Positions 25,660 to 34,150 of a stretch of DNA of 56,588 bases are shown here, piece by piece. A program made the translations under genes and the position numbers. A model generated the notes under the pieces. It ran no database searches. It was not told the origin of the DNA and saw only the letters and a program-made list of their open reading frames with translations. Numbering within the stretch: the first letter of the stretch is position 1; each line of letters starts with the position of its first letter. Source of the DNA: an uncultured Lachnospiraceae bacterium (GTDB taxonomy: Bacteria > Bacillota > Clostridia > Lachnospirales > Lachnospiraceae); the NCBI GenBank assembly GCA_910583835.1, contig CAJTYM010000001.1, positions 48,299-104,886 on the forward strand, read 5' to 3'.

Positions 25660-25749
25660 ATGAAAAATCATTTTGATTTTAAGGACGTAATGACCTTTGG
25701 TCTGTTCCTTTTGGCATTGCTTACGTTCGTTTTTACGTTTTGTAAGTAG
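25660..25749 (+). CDS. Holin-like membrane toxin, type I toxin-antitoxin (29 aa)
   Basis: The 29-codon frame encodes MKNHFDFKDVMTFGLFLLAL followed by a short hydrophobic end and a terminal Cys-Lys. It matches the TxpA/BsrG-like 'putative holin-like toxin' pattern: short polar start, MTFGLFLLAL membrane helix, positive last residue. GGGGGTGATGCCT before the ATG is the usual ribosome binding site of this family. Such peptides insert in the membrane and are kept silent by an antisense RNA overlapping the mRNA 3' end; that RNA is visible here (25755-25846). An in-frame ATG at 25654 is an alternative start. It is shorter than most relatives, and the basic C-terminal tail is nearly absent. Confidence 0.75.
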   Translation: MKNHFDFKDVMTFGLFLLALLTFVFTFCK

Positions 25750-25754
25750 CCATA

Positions 25755-25846
25755 CATAGAAAAACCACCCTTAAACTTTGGCGAGCGATAGGGTGGAATT
25801 TCTATTCTATTACTTGGTCAACCCACCTTGTGGGCGGTTGCTCCTT
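25755..25846 (-). ncRNA. Antisense RNA antitoxin of the holin-like toxin
   Basis: A minus-strand promoter TTGATT (25876-25881), 17-bp spacer, TATATT (25853-25858) with an extended TG points toward the toxin gene. Transcription would start near 25846 and end at the hairpin CCACCCT/AGGGTGG (25765-25796), followed on this strand by TTTTT. The RNA of about 90 nt would pair with the 3' untranslated region of the toxin mRNA. The ends are inferred from promoter and terminator, not measured. Confidence 0.65.
25819..25840 (+). terminator. Terminator of the toxin mRNA
   Basis: CAACC...GGTTG with an inner CCCAC-CTT-GTGGG stem, followed by CTCCTTTTCT. It lies inside the antisense RNA gene, so the two RNAs overlap over their ends. 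Confidence 0.6.
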
Positions 25847-25920
25847 TTCTATAATATAACATTTCTAAATCTGAAAATCAACACTTTTTTAATCTGACGG
25901 ATTACCCTACAATAAAAAAA

Positions 25921-25939
25921 CATCCTACATTCAAGGATG
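25921..25939 (-). terminator. Terminator linked to boundary repeat copy 1
   Basis: CATCCT-ACATTCA-AGGATG; on the minus strand it is followed by seven T. It lies 38 bp beyond the stop codon of boundary repeat copy 1. A near-identical hairpin lies beside copy 2. Confidence 0.7.
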
Positions 25940-25977
25940 ATTATTTGGTATATTGCTACTGCTAACAAGGACATTTA

Positions 25978-26170
25978 TTAGAATCCGTCATCTCTTTTTA
26001 AGCAGGTAATGACACTTGCCTGTATATATTCCGCATTGATGAACAAGCTTTTCCCTCTGGCTTCCTGACGTTCATTCTTCTCCTTATAGTCATAAGTAAA
26101 GATAGGAAGTATTGTTGGTAAGATGCTCGGACTAGATGCATGGCACTTAGTCGCTACAGTGATGCGAAAG
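25978..26170 (-). repeat. Boundary repeat copy 1 (coding-like 3' gene end)
   Basis: Minus strand encodes, in one open frame up to a TAA stop, a segment containing ILPTILPIFTYDYKEKNERQ and ending VITCLKRDDGF. Three other copies (32298, 36425, 40010) keep this frame and differ mostly at third codon positions, so the unit has evolved as coding sequence. Here no start codon or upstream domain remains. The family is not recognised. It separates the toxin locus from the GTPase operon. Confidence 0.7.
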
Positions 26171-26308
26171 GTTCTGAAAATAAATTATATCCACTGTTTA
26201 CTACTCGGAATATAAATTCGTAACATTTTAAGAATGACAGCACAAAACAACTAAACTCTTTATATCTATCATATTCATAGATTATAAGAATATCCAATAT
26301 TTACACAA

Positions 26309-26348
26309 AAAGTGCATGGCCCAAACATAATCACCTTCCATGCACTTT
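26309..26348 (-). terminator. Intrinsic terminator of the GTPase operon
   Basis: Minus strand AAAGTGCATGG and CCATGCACTTT form an 11-bp stem followed by TT, 48 bp past the GTPase stop codon. Confidence 0.8.
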
Positions 26349-26396
26349 ACTCTAATTTCTTTATATTCTATATACTATCATTTGAAGCACCTTGTT

Positions 26397-28073
26397 TTAA
26401 TTACTCATATCTCTTATATCCAGCTTAAAATCTGAAATTCCACAATATTTTATAAATTTTCTTAATGTTCCCATCAAGCCTGAAATATTTTCTGGAAATA
26501 TATTTTCAAAATACATACTATTTGAAAGCTCCTCATCTGGGGTTATAAAATAATTAAATGATATATTTTTTGAATTAAGAAATTTTTTAAACATATTCAC
26601 GATATCCTCATAGGCACATGAAAATTCTACATTTCCTGGATTCTGTCGCGAAATACAATCTATATCCGTAATTTCTGCACTGACATAATAACTACTAGGT
26701 AATTGTATTACAAAACTATTAAAAATAAGATTTCTATTTTGATTCATAGTAAGGAGAAACTCACTATAATCTGTCGATGAATTATAATTCATCAAAATAA
26801 TTTTATACTCCTCCTTACATTCATCCGAAACTATTTTTCCTACCAAATCCATAGTAATTAATTTTCCAAACCATATAATTTTTATTCTATCATTTAAGTT
26901 AAGTTTCCTAAAATCTTCCTTTACCATTTCTTTTTCATCTTTTAAATTTACAGATAAAAATATCAAATTACCTTTTACCTGTAACGCATCTAAATCATAT
27001 AAAACAGTTGTTCTTTTTAAACATTCTTCTTTTTTTATTTTTCCATCTACTTTTAATTGAGAAAGGATAATTCCTCCTACATCTCCCTTATTTAAACAAG
27101 AAATTTTTCCCAAAACTTCATGCTTGATAGACTTAACAATTCCTTCAGCATGAACACTTTTTCCGTCTTCTCCCTTTAAAGGTCCTATCCCTACTCTATT
27201 CCCTAAAGCAATCTTACCACTCAATACTTTAACTCTATACGCTGTCTCTTTTTGCAAATTTTTCCTCTGCACTTCAAAAATTTTATGAATATGGGCAAAA
27301 TTCGGTTCCGCTATACTATCATTTCTGCTATCACTTAAAATAATTTCTCTAATATGCTCCATTAAAGTATTTCCATTATATACCTCTGCAACTTGGGGGG
27401 AAATATTGTATATATTACATCCTTTAACACTATTTACATCAATAGATATAGGTACAATTCTAACATTCCTAAAAACATCAACAGATTGTAATATCTTTAT
27501 TGACTTCTCAATAGCAAATTTACTATATGCTAAATCCATTTTACTTATTGCAATTACTAGTCTTGAAATATTTTTATAATGTTTCCAAAGGTACAATGGC
27601 GAAAAAATCTTACTTTCTGTAATTTTATATGAAGAACTATTTTCAACTTTGTGTGTTAATGCAAGTAAATGTTTGATTTCGATTACATATACTCCAATAT
27701 CTCCTAAAAATATACCTTCATTTTTATCAATCCAATATTGGTCAGAACCTGGTGTTTCTATAAAAGTACATTCATCTTCTCCGACTTTGGCTTTACAAAT
27801 ATGAATTCTTGTTGACGACCCGCGCTTATTTTGCCCAGAATGTCCTTTGTTTTTTTTCCTAGGATTATCACGTCTTTCTTCTTTAGATGTATCAACCAAA
27901 TATGCCAACTTACGGTCAGAATGGTATTCTAAGCCCTCCATTAATATTTCTTTTTTTATATTTTTAAAAATTTCATCATTTTCCTTCTTCTCCCTCTCAT
28001 GGCATAGCAAATACCCCATAAGTGTAGATTTTCCTGAACTAGTAGGCCCAAATATCACTATATTCTTATACAT
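26397..28073 (-). CDS. Divergent EF-1A/CysN-like translational-type GTPase
   Basis: A 558-aa protein whose first 220 residues follow the elongation-factor GTPase layout. G1 is GPTSSGKST at residues 9-17. A switch I region KLAYLVDTSKEERRDN then KRGSSTRIHI parallels the 'AWVLDKLKAERERGITID' region of EF-1A and CysN. G3 is ETPGSDQYW where DTPGH is usual, and G4 is ISKMDLAYSK. A beta-barrel like EF-Tu domain 2 follows (VLSGKIALGNRVGIGPL, then VKSIKHEVLGKIS). The switch I insert is Lys/Asn-rich, and the catalytic His after DTPG is replaced by Ser, so hydrolysis may differ from housekeeping factors. It overlaps its upstream partner by 16 bp. It is clearly not a housekeeping EF-Tu or CysN; function unknown. 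Confidence 0.8.
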   Translation of the reverse strand: MYKNIVIFGPTSSGKSTLMGYLLCHEREKKENDEIFKNIKKEILMEGLEYHSDRKLAYLVDTSKEERRDNPRKKNKGHSGQNKRGSSTRIHICKAKVGEDECTFIETPGSDQYWIDKNEGIFLGDIGVYVIEIKHLLALTHKVENSSSYKITESKIFSPLYLWKHYKNISRLVIAISKMDLAYSKFAIEKSIKILQSVDVFRNVRIVPISIDVNSVKGCNIYNISPQVAEVYNGNTLMEHIREIILSDSRNDSIAEPNFAHIHKIFEVQRKNLQKETAYRVKVLSGKIALGNRVGIGPLKGEDGKSVHAEGIVKSIKHEVLGKISCLNKGDVGGIILSQLKVDGKIKKEECLKRTTVLYDLDALQVKGNLIFLSVNLKDEKEMVKEDFRKLNLNDRIKIIWFGKLITMDLVGKIVSDECKEEYKIILMNYNSSTDYSEFLLTMNQNRNLIFNSFVIQLPSSYYVSAEITDIDCISRQNPGNVEFSCAYEDIVNMFKKFLNSKNISFNYFITPDEELSNSMYFENIFPENISGLMGTLRKFIKYCGISDFKLDIRDMSN

Positions 28074-29506
28074 TTTCTTTCCTCCTCCCTCAATTCCAAA
28101 ATATAGTCATTATATTCCTGTTTCTTCATGTTACTATTTGGCTTTCCTTTACTATAATCTTTTTCAAGAAAACTTATAACACTTCCAGGTGTAATAACGC
28201 AATATTCTCCAATTCTCGCTTTATCATATATTAATACATTCTGCATAATAAGAGTATTTCTTTTTATATCAATTGAACTTGCATGTCTTTTTTCCAATGT
28301 CTTCGTAACACGTGAAGATATCAATTTTGTTCCACTTCCAATTATAACCTTTTTTTCCACTTTACAGGCAGATGTTATAATACAATCTTTACCAATATAA
28401 ACTGGAGCAACCACATCTGAGTCCGGACTAATATAAATAGACGTTTCTTGCCAACATTCTTCTATCAACTCTCTTCCTCGTGAATTTAAAGCTTCATTAC
28501 CCTCATAATTACATAACATTTTATATATTCGATAATATTGTAACGCCCTAAATCCTTGATGCAAATTACACTCTTTCCAACTGAATAAAAGTTCTTCATT
28601 GAAAAAATGATAGTCAGCCTCTATCCTCTGTGCAATTTGCATGCGCATATTATTATGCTCATCTTCCGTAATTCCAGTTGTTTCTATCCCTATCATATTT
28701 CCGAGTTTTTCAGAAATATAATTATAAATGTCACTTCTAAAATCATAATCATCATACTGAATGTCTGCTGTACTATTTTTTTTCGTTGAACTTTCATCTA
28801 ATTGAAAAAATAATGATTTTAAAAATTCTTGAAACGAAGAAGTATCTTTTCGAATCATTGAGCCAGTTAATTCTTTATTTACTCTTTGATAATCATCAAT
28901 TAGCTTATTAATGCTTTTAATTAAAAGCCCATTATCTTCGTAGTAATACTGCACATTTTTATTTGTTATTTGTACATAATTATCTGTATGTACTAAAAAT
29001 TGCATTACATCTTCACATTTATCATTTTCAATCATAGTAGGTATTAACACATATTGAACTAAATAATCTACTACTTTTTTCTTAAAAAACTTATTAGGTT
29101 TTGTATAATTCTTAAAATTGTAAATCTGTGCTCTGGATACCCCTTTTACATAATCATTAGCAATAATATCTTTTTTTAATTGCATTAATTCTTTCTTATT
29201 TTTTTGTGGCAACAAAAAGTCTCTATTCTCAATTATAGTTTTTAGTTTTTCTAAAGATTCTATTATATCAAATAAATCACTTTTAGTATTTATTTTATTA
29301 AATACTTTATAATAACCTGTTAAATTCACATCTTTACTTGTTTCTTCCTTTATGCTACAAATGATTTCTTCTAATAACCTATCAATAGTAGCTTGTAATT
29401 TATTTTGGACATTCTTAATAATCTCTTCTTTATTTTCTTTGTCACCATTTAATATTTCAGTCAAATTAAAAAATAACAAAGCTGATAATGATTTAATTTC
29501 TTCCAT
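28058..29506 (-). CDS. Protein with C-terminal left-handed beta-helix, partner of the GTPase
   Basis: A 482-aa protein. Residues about 1-330 are helical and charged with no recognised domain. From about 365 hexapeptide-type repeats appear (VVAPVYIGKDCIITSACKVE, then VIIGSGTKLISS, then NTLIMQNVLIYDKARIGEYC), the signature of a left-handed beta-helix as in acyltransferases and nucleotidyltransferases. A helical lead plus beta-helix is also seen in scaffolding proteins, so catalysis is not assured. The start at 29506 follows AGGGGAGAAA. The GTPase begins inside its last codons (16-bp overlap), so the two proteins are made together and probably act together. Confidence 0.75.
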   Translation of the reverse strand: MEEIKSLSALLFFNLTEILNGDKENKEEIIKNVQNKLQATIDRLLEEIICSIKEETSKDVNLTGYYKVFNKINTKSDLFDIIESLEKLKTIIENRDFLLPQKNKKELMQLKKDIIANDYVKGVSRAQIYNFKNYTKPNKFFKKKVVDYLVQYVLIPTMIENDKCEDVMQFLVHTDNYVQITNKNVQYYYEDNGLLIKSINKLIDDYQRVNKELTGSMIRKDTSSFQEFLKSLFFQLDESSTKKNSTADIQYDDYDFRSDIYNYISEKLGNMIGIETTGITEDEHNNMRMQIAQRIEADYHFFNEELLFSWKECNLHQGFRALQYYRIYKMLCNYEGNEALNSRGRELIEECWQETSIYISPDSDVVAPVYIGKDCIITSACKVEKKVIIGSGTKLISSRVTKTLEKRHASSIDIKRNTLIMQNVLIYDKARIGEYCVITPGSVISFLEKDYSKGKPNSNMKKQEYNDYILELREEERKCIRI

Positions 29507-29655
29507 TTTTCTCCCCTGTACAAATTTTATACAATTTTTATTCATTCTTTATACATGCATTATACAACAATACGACCATAACGTCCATCTAAATTGATAA
29601 AATCATCTTACAACAAAAAAAACTGCATTTATCTATTAGAGAAAGGGATGATTCT

Positions 29656-31242
29656 ATGTATGTATTACCATTTTTAACCGTATTAGCCTTATTAATGTTA
29701 ACAAAAAAATCTTCACAAAAACCCTATTGTATTCTTGCTGGGATTTTTTGTATTTTACTTTGTAGTATCTATACTGGGAAAATCACTCCTCTACAAAGTA
29801 TTTCCATCTTACTTGAAATTTCAAAGAATGTTCTATGGGATAATGCTGCACTTTTCTTTACCTTAATTCTTTTTGGCATATTAATACAATTGATAACTGA
29901 CAGTAATGCTATTATAAAATTAACAAGTATTCTTAACACATTTTTACACAGCAAAAAACATTTTTGTATTCTTCTTGTTTTAGGTGCATTAATTGCAAGC
30001 GTTGATGATTATCTGGCATGTATCGTTCTTATTACCATATTTGCCACTTGTTATAAATCGTTCAAACTTACAAAAGCAGAACTCTGCTTCTGTATTAATA
30101 CAATAGTTGTAGCATTCTGTTCATCATTACCAATAAGCACATGGGCACCAGTTATTAAAGAGTCTATAACAATTGCAGCTACTCCTAATACTTTGCATCT
30201 GCTTCGATATTGCTATAGCTTTTTTATTTACTTCTCTGTATTTGCAATTTTTACAATTTTCCTTAATAAAAATATGCCCACAAAAAAACATTATAAGATA
30301 AAAACAAATAAATACCATAAAATTAATCCTGATTTATTACTACTTCTTATTTCTGTAATAATTTTATACTTAACCTATATAATATTCAGCAATTGTTCTA
30401 TTCCTTTTTTATCAGAGACACCTCTTTTAGGCAGTTGTGTGTTGACATTACTTTTTTGTCAAATTTCTTTTTTAAAAAAGGGAAATATAAAACATTGTGA
30501 ACTCAGGCTTATATATATGAAAGGTGCATCAAGCATGTGGAACTTAGTAAAATTTCTCTATTTATTATGGATTTATACCGATTGCTTAGACCAAATTCTT
30601 GGTATCAACGAAATAATCCTTATCCAAATATCCAGATTTACTATTCCGCCTAACTTATTACCTTTAGTAATATTTATTTCAAGTGGCATAATAAGTTATT
30701 GCACGGGAAGTGTTTTTGCAACGGTCCGACTCCTAGTTCCAATTTCTATAACATTAGGTACTGCACTAAATTTAAATACAACATCATTATGGCTTATTGC
30801 ATCAGCTTCTCTTAATGGCAGTCTTTTGGCATCAGTTTCACCATTGAGCGATACCATTGCAATCTGTTGTGAAGAAATAGGCTTACCAACTAAAAAAGCC
30901 TACCATTCACATGTTCCATACTCATTTATGACAATTATCATATCTGCAATAGCCTATTTAATTGCAGGTTATACACTGAACTTTAATCTTGTCCTTTCGA
31001 TTATTGCACCTTTACTATTTCTTTCTCCATTACTATTTTTTTATATCGAATTCATTAGTGGATTAAAGTCAATACCTAATTTTAAAAATTTAATATACCA
31101 ATATCATATTTGCTTATATAATAATTTCCCTAAAAACAAATGGAGGTTTGCCAAACACCTTAAAAAACAAATATCCGCACTTAAAAACTATACATCAAAA
31201 CCTATCTATACACGTCCAGTTTATCGTCTTAAATTATGTTAG
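29656..31242 (+). CDS. NhaC-type Na+/H+ antiporter
   Basis: A 528-aa integral membrane protein with about twelve hydrophobic helices. SVDDYLACIVLITIF near residue 120 and the family signature ASVSPLSDTIAICCEE near 395 match NhaC proteins, which exchange Na+ for H+ across the membrane; SSLPISTWAPVIKE near 155 is another conserved block. AAAGGGATGATTCT precedes the ATG. The C-terminal 60 residues after the last helix are basic and not typical of the family. It is very AT-rich, divergent from the GTPase operon, and has its own terminator. Whether it functions with the GTPase pair or is an independent insertion is unclear. Confidence 0.85.
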   Translation: MYVLPFLTVLALLMLTKKSSQKPYCILAGIFCILLCSIYTGKITPLQSISILLEISKNVLWDNAALFFTLILFGILIQLITDSNAIIKLTSILNTFLHSKKHFCILLVLGALIASVDDYLACIVLITIFATCYKSFKLTKAELCFCINTIVVAFCSSLPISTWAPVIKESITIAATPNTLHLLRYCYSFFIYFSVFAIFTIFLNKNMPTKKHYKIKTNKYHKINPDLLLLLISVIILYLTYIIFSNCSIPFLSETPLLGSCVLTLLFCQISFLKKGNIKHCELRLIYMKGASSMWNLVKFLYLLWIYTDCLDQILGINEIILIQISRFTIPPNLLPLVIFISSGIISYCTGSVFATVRLLVPISITLGTALNLNTTSLWLIASASLNGSLLASVSPLSDTIAICCEEIGLPTKKAYHSHVPYSFMTIIISAIAYLIAGYTLNFNLVLSIIAPLLFLSPLLFFYIEFISGLKSIPNFKNLIYQYHICLYNNFPKNKWRFAKHLKKQISALKNYTSKPIYTRPVYRLKLC

Positions 31243-31248
31243 AAGTTA

Positions 31249-31281
31249 AAGGAGAGAAAAATTGTAAATTTTTCTCTCCTT
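31249..31281 (+). terminator. Intrinsic terminator after the antiporter gene
   Basis: AAGGAGAGAAAAATT and AATTTTTCTCTCCTT form a near-perfect stem with a tiny loop, followed by AATTTTTT. Confidence 0.9.
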
Positions 31282-31311
31282 AATTTTTTATCCCATTGCC
31301 CATTTCTTTTC

Positions 31312-32157
31312 CTATCTCCAATATCTATTGACCAATGTTTCTGCATCACTTTCTTCAAGTTTGTACTTTATCGCTATTTTCTTTATAGTTTCTGAAATGG
31401 ACAATCCTATCTCCCGATATATCTCAATCGCCGAAATAAGCGCTGCTTCTTTTTTCTCACTTTCCACATAAGCACGCATAACCTGTTCTTCATCAAACAA
31501 TGTCATCATCATATCCACAACCTCCTTTTCCCTGCTCTCCAGATACTCTTTTAGAACATCCCTGTCTTTACAGATATTGATTGTATTGGTAACTGCTTCC
31601 CTGGTTCGTCCATATAATTTCACCTGCTCGTCATACACCTTTGTAAAAGCAACATATTGACTAATAATATCATTGTTCTTTCCGTCGTATATCATTTTTA
31701 CCTTTACATTAATGGCACATTCTTCCCCATTGAAAAACTCTTCTGAAAGAGAAACATATTCCGGCTTGCTTACCCTTTTTCCGGTGAATATCACGTATAA
31801 TTCTGGTTTTGGTATCTTCACTTTTTTACTGCCGTAAAGGTTATCGTTCCTGCGTTCAAAATATTCATGGTAGGACTGCACCAGATACATCAATGCCCGT
31901 ATAATGATATTAACCGTCCAGGTGGTTTGGGCCTCCGTCAGAATCATAATTTTGTCTCCTACTGTGAAGCCCAAATCGTTATAGCACGCATCCACTAATA
32001 TATTTTTAATTGTAATGTCCTTCAGTTCATCTTCCGTAGTCTCTGTATCTTCTGGGTGGAGTGCCCGGTATAACTGTATCAGATATTTCTTATCCTGAAA
32101 TAAATTCGTGAAAACGCTGTCTTTAATAGTATATTTCGCAATATCCGTTTTTTCCAT
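31312..32157 (-). CDS. Second Rpn/PD-(D/E)XK nuclease-family protein
   Basis: A 281-aa relative of the Rpn group. KDSVFTNLFQDKKYLIQLYR opens the protein. The catalytic core is VGDKIMILTEAQTTWTVNII, and YLVQSYHEYF follows. The C-terminal helical tail (GLSISETIKKIAIKYKLEES) is typical. It differs strongly from the protein at 12549-13364, so the two are not recent duplicates. A perfect 7-bp GC hairpin (32174-32192) lies directly upstream in its 5' leader. Confidence 0.8.
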   Translation of the reverse strand: MEKTDIAKYTIKDSVFTNLFQDKKYLIQLYRALHPEDTETTEDELKDITIKNILVDACYNDLGFTVGDKIMILTEAQTTWTVNIIIRALMYLVQSYHEYFERRNDNLYGSKKVKIPKPELYVIFTGKRVSKPEYVSLSEEFFNGEECAINVKVKMIYDGKNNDIISQYVAFTKVYDEQVKLYGRTREAVTNTINICKDRDVLKEYLESREKEVVDMMMTLFDEEQVMRAYVESEKKEAALISAIEIYREIGLSISETIKKIAIKYKLEESDAETLVNRYWR

Positions 32158-32173
32158 TCCTTCTTCCTTTCAT

Positions 32174-32192
32174 CCCCGCCTTTTCGGCGGGG
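32174..32192. other. GC-rich hairpin in the Rpn leader
   Basis: CCCCGCC-TTTTC-GGCGGGG lies 17-35 bp upstream of the start codon at 32157 in otherwise AT-rich DNA. On the coding strand it is not followed by a T-run. It could block leaderward transcription or shelter the ribosome binding site. Confidence 0.5.
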
Positions 32193-32232
32193 AAATAATC
32201 AGGTGTCTCTTGGTTTCATTATACAAAAAAAC

Positions 32233-32251
32233 CATCCTATATTCAAGGATG
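32233..32251 (-). terminator. Terminator linked to boundary repeat copy 2
   Basis: CATCCT-ATATTCA-AGGATG, followed on the minus strand by GGTTTTTTTG. It is almost identical to the hairpin at 25921-25939. Confidence 0.7.
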
Positions 32252-32297
32252 ATTCCTCACAGGTTCTAAACATAACTGTCATCGGTAAAGGTACTTA

Positions 32298-32487
32298 TCA
32301 GTAGCCGCCATCTCTTTTTAAGCAGGTAATGACACCTGCCTGTATATATTCCGCATTGATGAACAGGCTTTTCCCTCTGGCTTCCTGTCGCTCATTCTTT
32401 GCCTTGTAATCGTATGTAAAGATAGGAAGCACTGTTGGTAAGATGCTCGAACGGGATGCATAGAACTTAGTCGCTACAGTGATGCAA
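32298..32487 (-). repeat. Boundary repeat copy 2
   Basis: Minus-strand open segment with VATKFYASRSSILPTVLPIF and ending AGVITCLKRDGGY before TGA. It shares about 50 additional bases after the stop with copy 3, and the terminator with copy 1. It lies between the second Rpn gene and the transposase relic. Confidence 0.7.
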
Positions 32488-32554
32488 TAACTTAAGGTGA
32501 ATTGATTATTTCAAGAAAAGTCTAATTTAAAATGTTCATGCAAAAAAAAGACAC

Positions 32555-32935
32555 GGAAGCATGAACAGGAAGAACAAAACAAACTCCAATCTGAATTCAT
32601 CCAAAAAAGCCTTATGCCAGCTAGTCTACAAGAAGCTGGAAAATGTTGTAACAATCACGTCAGGTCAATATGAACAGGCATTGAAAAAATATCCTATGTT
32701 AAGTGAGCTGTATTCCCTTGTAGAAGAATTCTATATGGTGATATTTTCCAAAAAAATAGAAAAACTGGATAATATGGATAGAGTCTGCCAAAAAACACGA
32801 TATACCGGAGTTTCAGTCATTTGTTGAAGGCATATTGAAAGATTTAAAAACTATCAAAAATAGAATTATTTACTCTTACAATAATAGTTTAACAGAAGGC
32901 AGTATAAAGCTTAATTCAACTAACAGTAGAAAGAA
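32555..32935 (+). pseudogene. ISL3-family transposase remnant
   Basis: The first open stretch encodes YPMLSELYSLVEEFYMVIFS and a second frame, reached by a frameshift near 32790, encodes EFQSFVEGILKDLKTIKNRI then YNNSLTEGSIK. This order matches the C-terminal part of ISL3-type DDE transposases, where the catalytic Glu lies in the TEGS box. The N-terminal half is absent and the end after EGSIK degrades, so the element is dead. Confidence 0.75.
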
Positions 32936-33019
32936 CCTATCCATCATTATGGGATATACTTCAATGTCCTGCCCTCTAGTGGTTATCCGCCTGTCACAAG
33001 TAATACTCATTTACCAAGT

Positions 33020-34150
33020 TCAGTTATTATTTAAATGTCGACTTATAATACTCAAATTTTTTTCTATCACATCTAATTCTAAAAAATCATCACTCTTTGT
33101 CCTATCTATTGCAAAAATGATTTCCATAAAAACTCTCATTGCAGATGCATATTCTTCTCTCGCAAAGAGCAACACCGCTAATAATTCATAAAACAAATAA
33201 CGATATTTATTCTTTTTCTCGTTGTTTATAATGTAATTTTCTGCCAATCTATATGAAATATTTATATTGCCATATGCAAAATGTTCAACCGCTAAAAAAT
33301 ACATTTCTTGAGGTTTATTTGTATATATTACTTTTCTTTTAGTCTTCCTATACCCCATATTTAATTCGCAGTATGAAACATTTATCCTCGATTTACGTGA
33401 ATTCCAAATCCTGTTACATTTTTTTGCATAAATGAGGGCTTTTTCAAATTTTTTATTAAGGCTAAACAAACGAGATAAGTTAAAATAAATAGTCCTTAAT
33501 ATTCTCTCATCCCTTACATCTTCCATTACTATTTCCAAATTCAACATTTCTTCTAGCAATTTCTTTTTTTCAGAGTCACTTTTAACATCTTTATATAAAT
33601 TCACAATATCATTATTTTTCAAACAAACTAGCAAAAAACTTTTATCACAATATTGTTCTAGGTAACTCTTTTTGAATTTTATAAAAGGTAAAGGATTATT
33701 AATAATATTAGGAACCCGAAAATGAATAGAAACATAACTCCAAAAGCTAGGTGAACCTTTTATAATTTGATTAACCAAATAAGTCGGCAAAACAAATACA
33801 TATATATATTCATATTTTGCCCACACATCTCTTGTGAAATTCAGTTCATTTAACAAATTATCTATATCAAAATAATTATCATAAGCATAAGCTTCTGCAA
33901 AGTTGTTAAATACAAATACTTTTTTCCTATTTAACTTATTATCTTTTATATCAAATAAATTTAAATATTTGCTACGTGTCAAATTCATAACATCAATAAA
34001 CGTTATTTGCGAATACTTTTTCATACCTTTTTCAATTAAGTGCCTCGACAAATATTCATTACATTCCCAAACAACAAAACCACCTGAAGAATTTAAAACA
34101 TAGTATTCAAATTTATTTAACTCACTGTTCATATCATTCAGTTCCAGCAT
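33020..34150 (-). CDS. Helical-repeat-like protein paired with a P-loop ATPase
   Basis: A 376-aa, AT-rich gene. Residues 1-130 look like an alpha/beta domain (YYVLNSSGGFVVWECNEYLS), and from about 190 the protein is made of helix pairs reminiscent of TPR repeats (YFNLSRLFSLNKKFEKALIY, later YLFYELLAVLLFAREEYASA). No catalytic motif is recognised. Its start region overlaps the ATPase stop by 17 bp (or follows it by one base if ATG 34132 is used), so the pair is translationally coupled. An ATPase sensor with a repeat-containing partner is a common defence-module layout, but nothing here proves that function. Confidence 0.7.
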   Translation of the reverse strand: MLELNDMNSELNKFEYYVLNSSGGFVVWECNEYLSRHLIEKGMKKYSQITFIDVMNLTRSKYLNLFDIKDNKLNRKKVFVFNNFAEAYAYDNYFDIDNLLNELNFTRDVWAKYEYIYVFVLPTYLVNQIIKGSPSFWSYVSIHFRVPNIINNPLPFIKFKKSYLEQYCDKSFLLVCLKNNDIVNLYKDVKSDSEKKKLLEEMLNLEIVMEDVRDERILRTIYFNLSRLFSLNKKFEKALIYAKKCNRIWNSRKSRINVSYCELNMGYRKTKRKVIYTNKPQEMYFLAVEHFAYGNINISYRLAENYIINNEKKNKYRYLFYELLAVLLFAREEYASAMRVFMEIIFAIDRTKSDDFLELDVIEKNLSIISRHLNNN

